Origin: Bacteroidales bacterium | Lineage (GTDB): Bacteria > Bacteroidota > Bacteroidia > Bacteroidales > Bacteroidaceae | Direction of reading: 5' to 3' | DNA length: 5,621 nucleotides | Assembly (NCBI GenBank): GCA_004552155.1 | Contig: SFPF01000109.1 | Coordinates: 1 to 5,621 of the forward strand | Shown: piece after piece, positions 5,541-5,621 of the stretch | How positions within the stretch are numbered: position 1 is the first letter of the stretch | Layout of the letters: every line of letters starts with the position of its first letter | The notes under the pieces: model-generated | Databases searched by the model: none | What the model saw: the letters and a program-made list of their open reading frames with translations, nothing else | What the model was told of the DNA's origin: nothing | Program-made: the position numbers and the translations under genes

Positions 5541-5621
5541 AGTATCACAAGAAAATTATGTCGAATTGACAGCCGCCTCCGCTATACCGAATAAGGAAAT
5601 AAAGAGTCCTCAAATTTTGCG
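5518..5621 (+). mobile_element. Probable 5' end of a group II intron inserted in the Maff2 gene (partial)
   Basis: Starting at 5518 the sequence reads GTGCGAATGCTC, matching the GUGYG consensus for bacterial group II intron 5' ends, exactly where Maff2 similarity is lost. About 55-75 bases in, ACAGCC...CC...ACCGAA resembles the start of domain I of introns such as Ll.LtrB (ACAGCCAACCTAACCGAA). The orientation is the same as the host gene, as needed for splicing. Only 104 bases are visible, so the catalytic domain V and any reverse transcriptase/maturase gene are outside the window. A different insertion or a recombination junction is the alternative. Confidence 0.55.

Larger units (their letters stand above)
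960..5621 (+). mobile_element. Left part of a Tn1549/CTn-type integrative and conjugative element (partial)
   Basis: The gene order initiator-like protein, DUF5348-like, PcfB/DUF3801, CD1115-family VirD4 coupling ATPase, Maff2 is the conserved left module of Tn1549-like ICEs of gut Firmicutes. Composition and codon use differ clearly from sdaAA. The left boundary is approximate: it lies after the sdaAA terminator and before the first element gene at 1175. The VirB4-like ATPase, lysozyme, relaxase, cargo and integrase are expected to the right of the window. No cargo or resistance gene is present in the visible part. Confidence 0.85.

Overview
The window joins two kinds of DNA. The first ~900 bases are chromosomal housekeeping sequence from a Gram-positive-type anaerobe (Firmicutes). 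They carry a complete, strongly GC-rich gene for the alpha chain of an iron-sulfur L-serine dehydratase (sdaAA), closed by a strong hairpin terminator. The two-chain enzyme and the gene content that follows suggest a gut Clostridia species or a related class with a GC-rich genome. I cannot name the species.

From about 960 onward the window holds the left part of an integrative and conjugative element (ICE) of the Tn1549/CTn type. Base composition drops to intermediate GC and codon use changes. The order is: a leader with a perfect 39-bp tandem duplication (1012-1089); a small acidic protein of unknown function (1175-1537) with its own terminator; a replication-initiator-like protein with a winged-helix N-terminus and a DUF6017-like C-terminus (1748-2668); a DUF5348-like small protein (2683-2907); a PcfB/DUF3801-family protein (2979-3455); a VirD4/TraG-type coupling ATPase of the CD1115 family (3452-5158); and the start of a Maff2-family small membrane protein (5400-). 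The last five genes all read rightward, with good ribosome binding sites and one ATGA overlap, so they look like one transfer operon. The VirB4-like ATPase, relaxase and integrase expected in such elements would lie beyond the right edge.

Three things deserve a second look. First, the Maff2 gene keeps its family sequence for about 40 residues, then changes abruptly at a GTGCG sequence (5518). That is the hallmark 5' end of a bacterial group II intron, so the window probably ends inside one. Second, the initiator gene contains six 15-bp units encoding PTLEN-like pentapeptides, directly followed by a 66-base stretch that is 54/66 A+T. This repeat-plus-AT-rich layout would suit an origin of replication inside the gene. 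Third, the ICE leader carries the 39-bp tandem repeat and a pair of GGCACCA repeats spaced one helical turn apart, both candidates for protein-binding sites at the element end.

I found no clear evidence of a wholly new system. The window looks like a recognisable conjugative module with some unexplained small parts.
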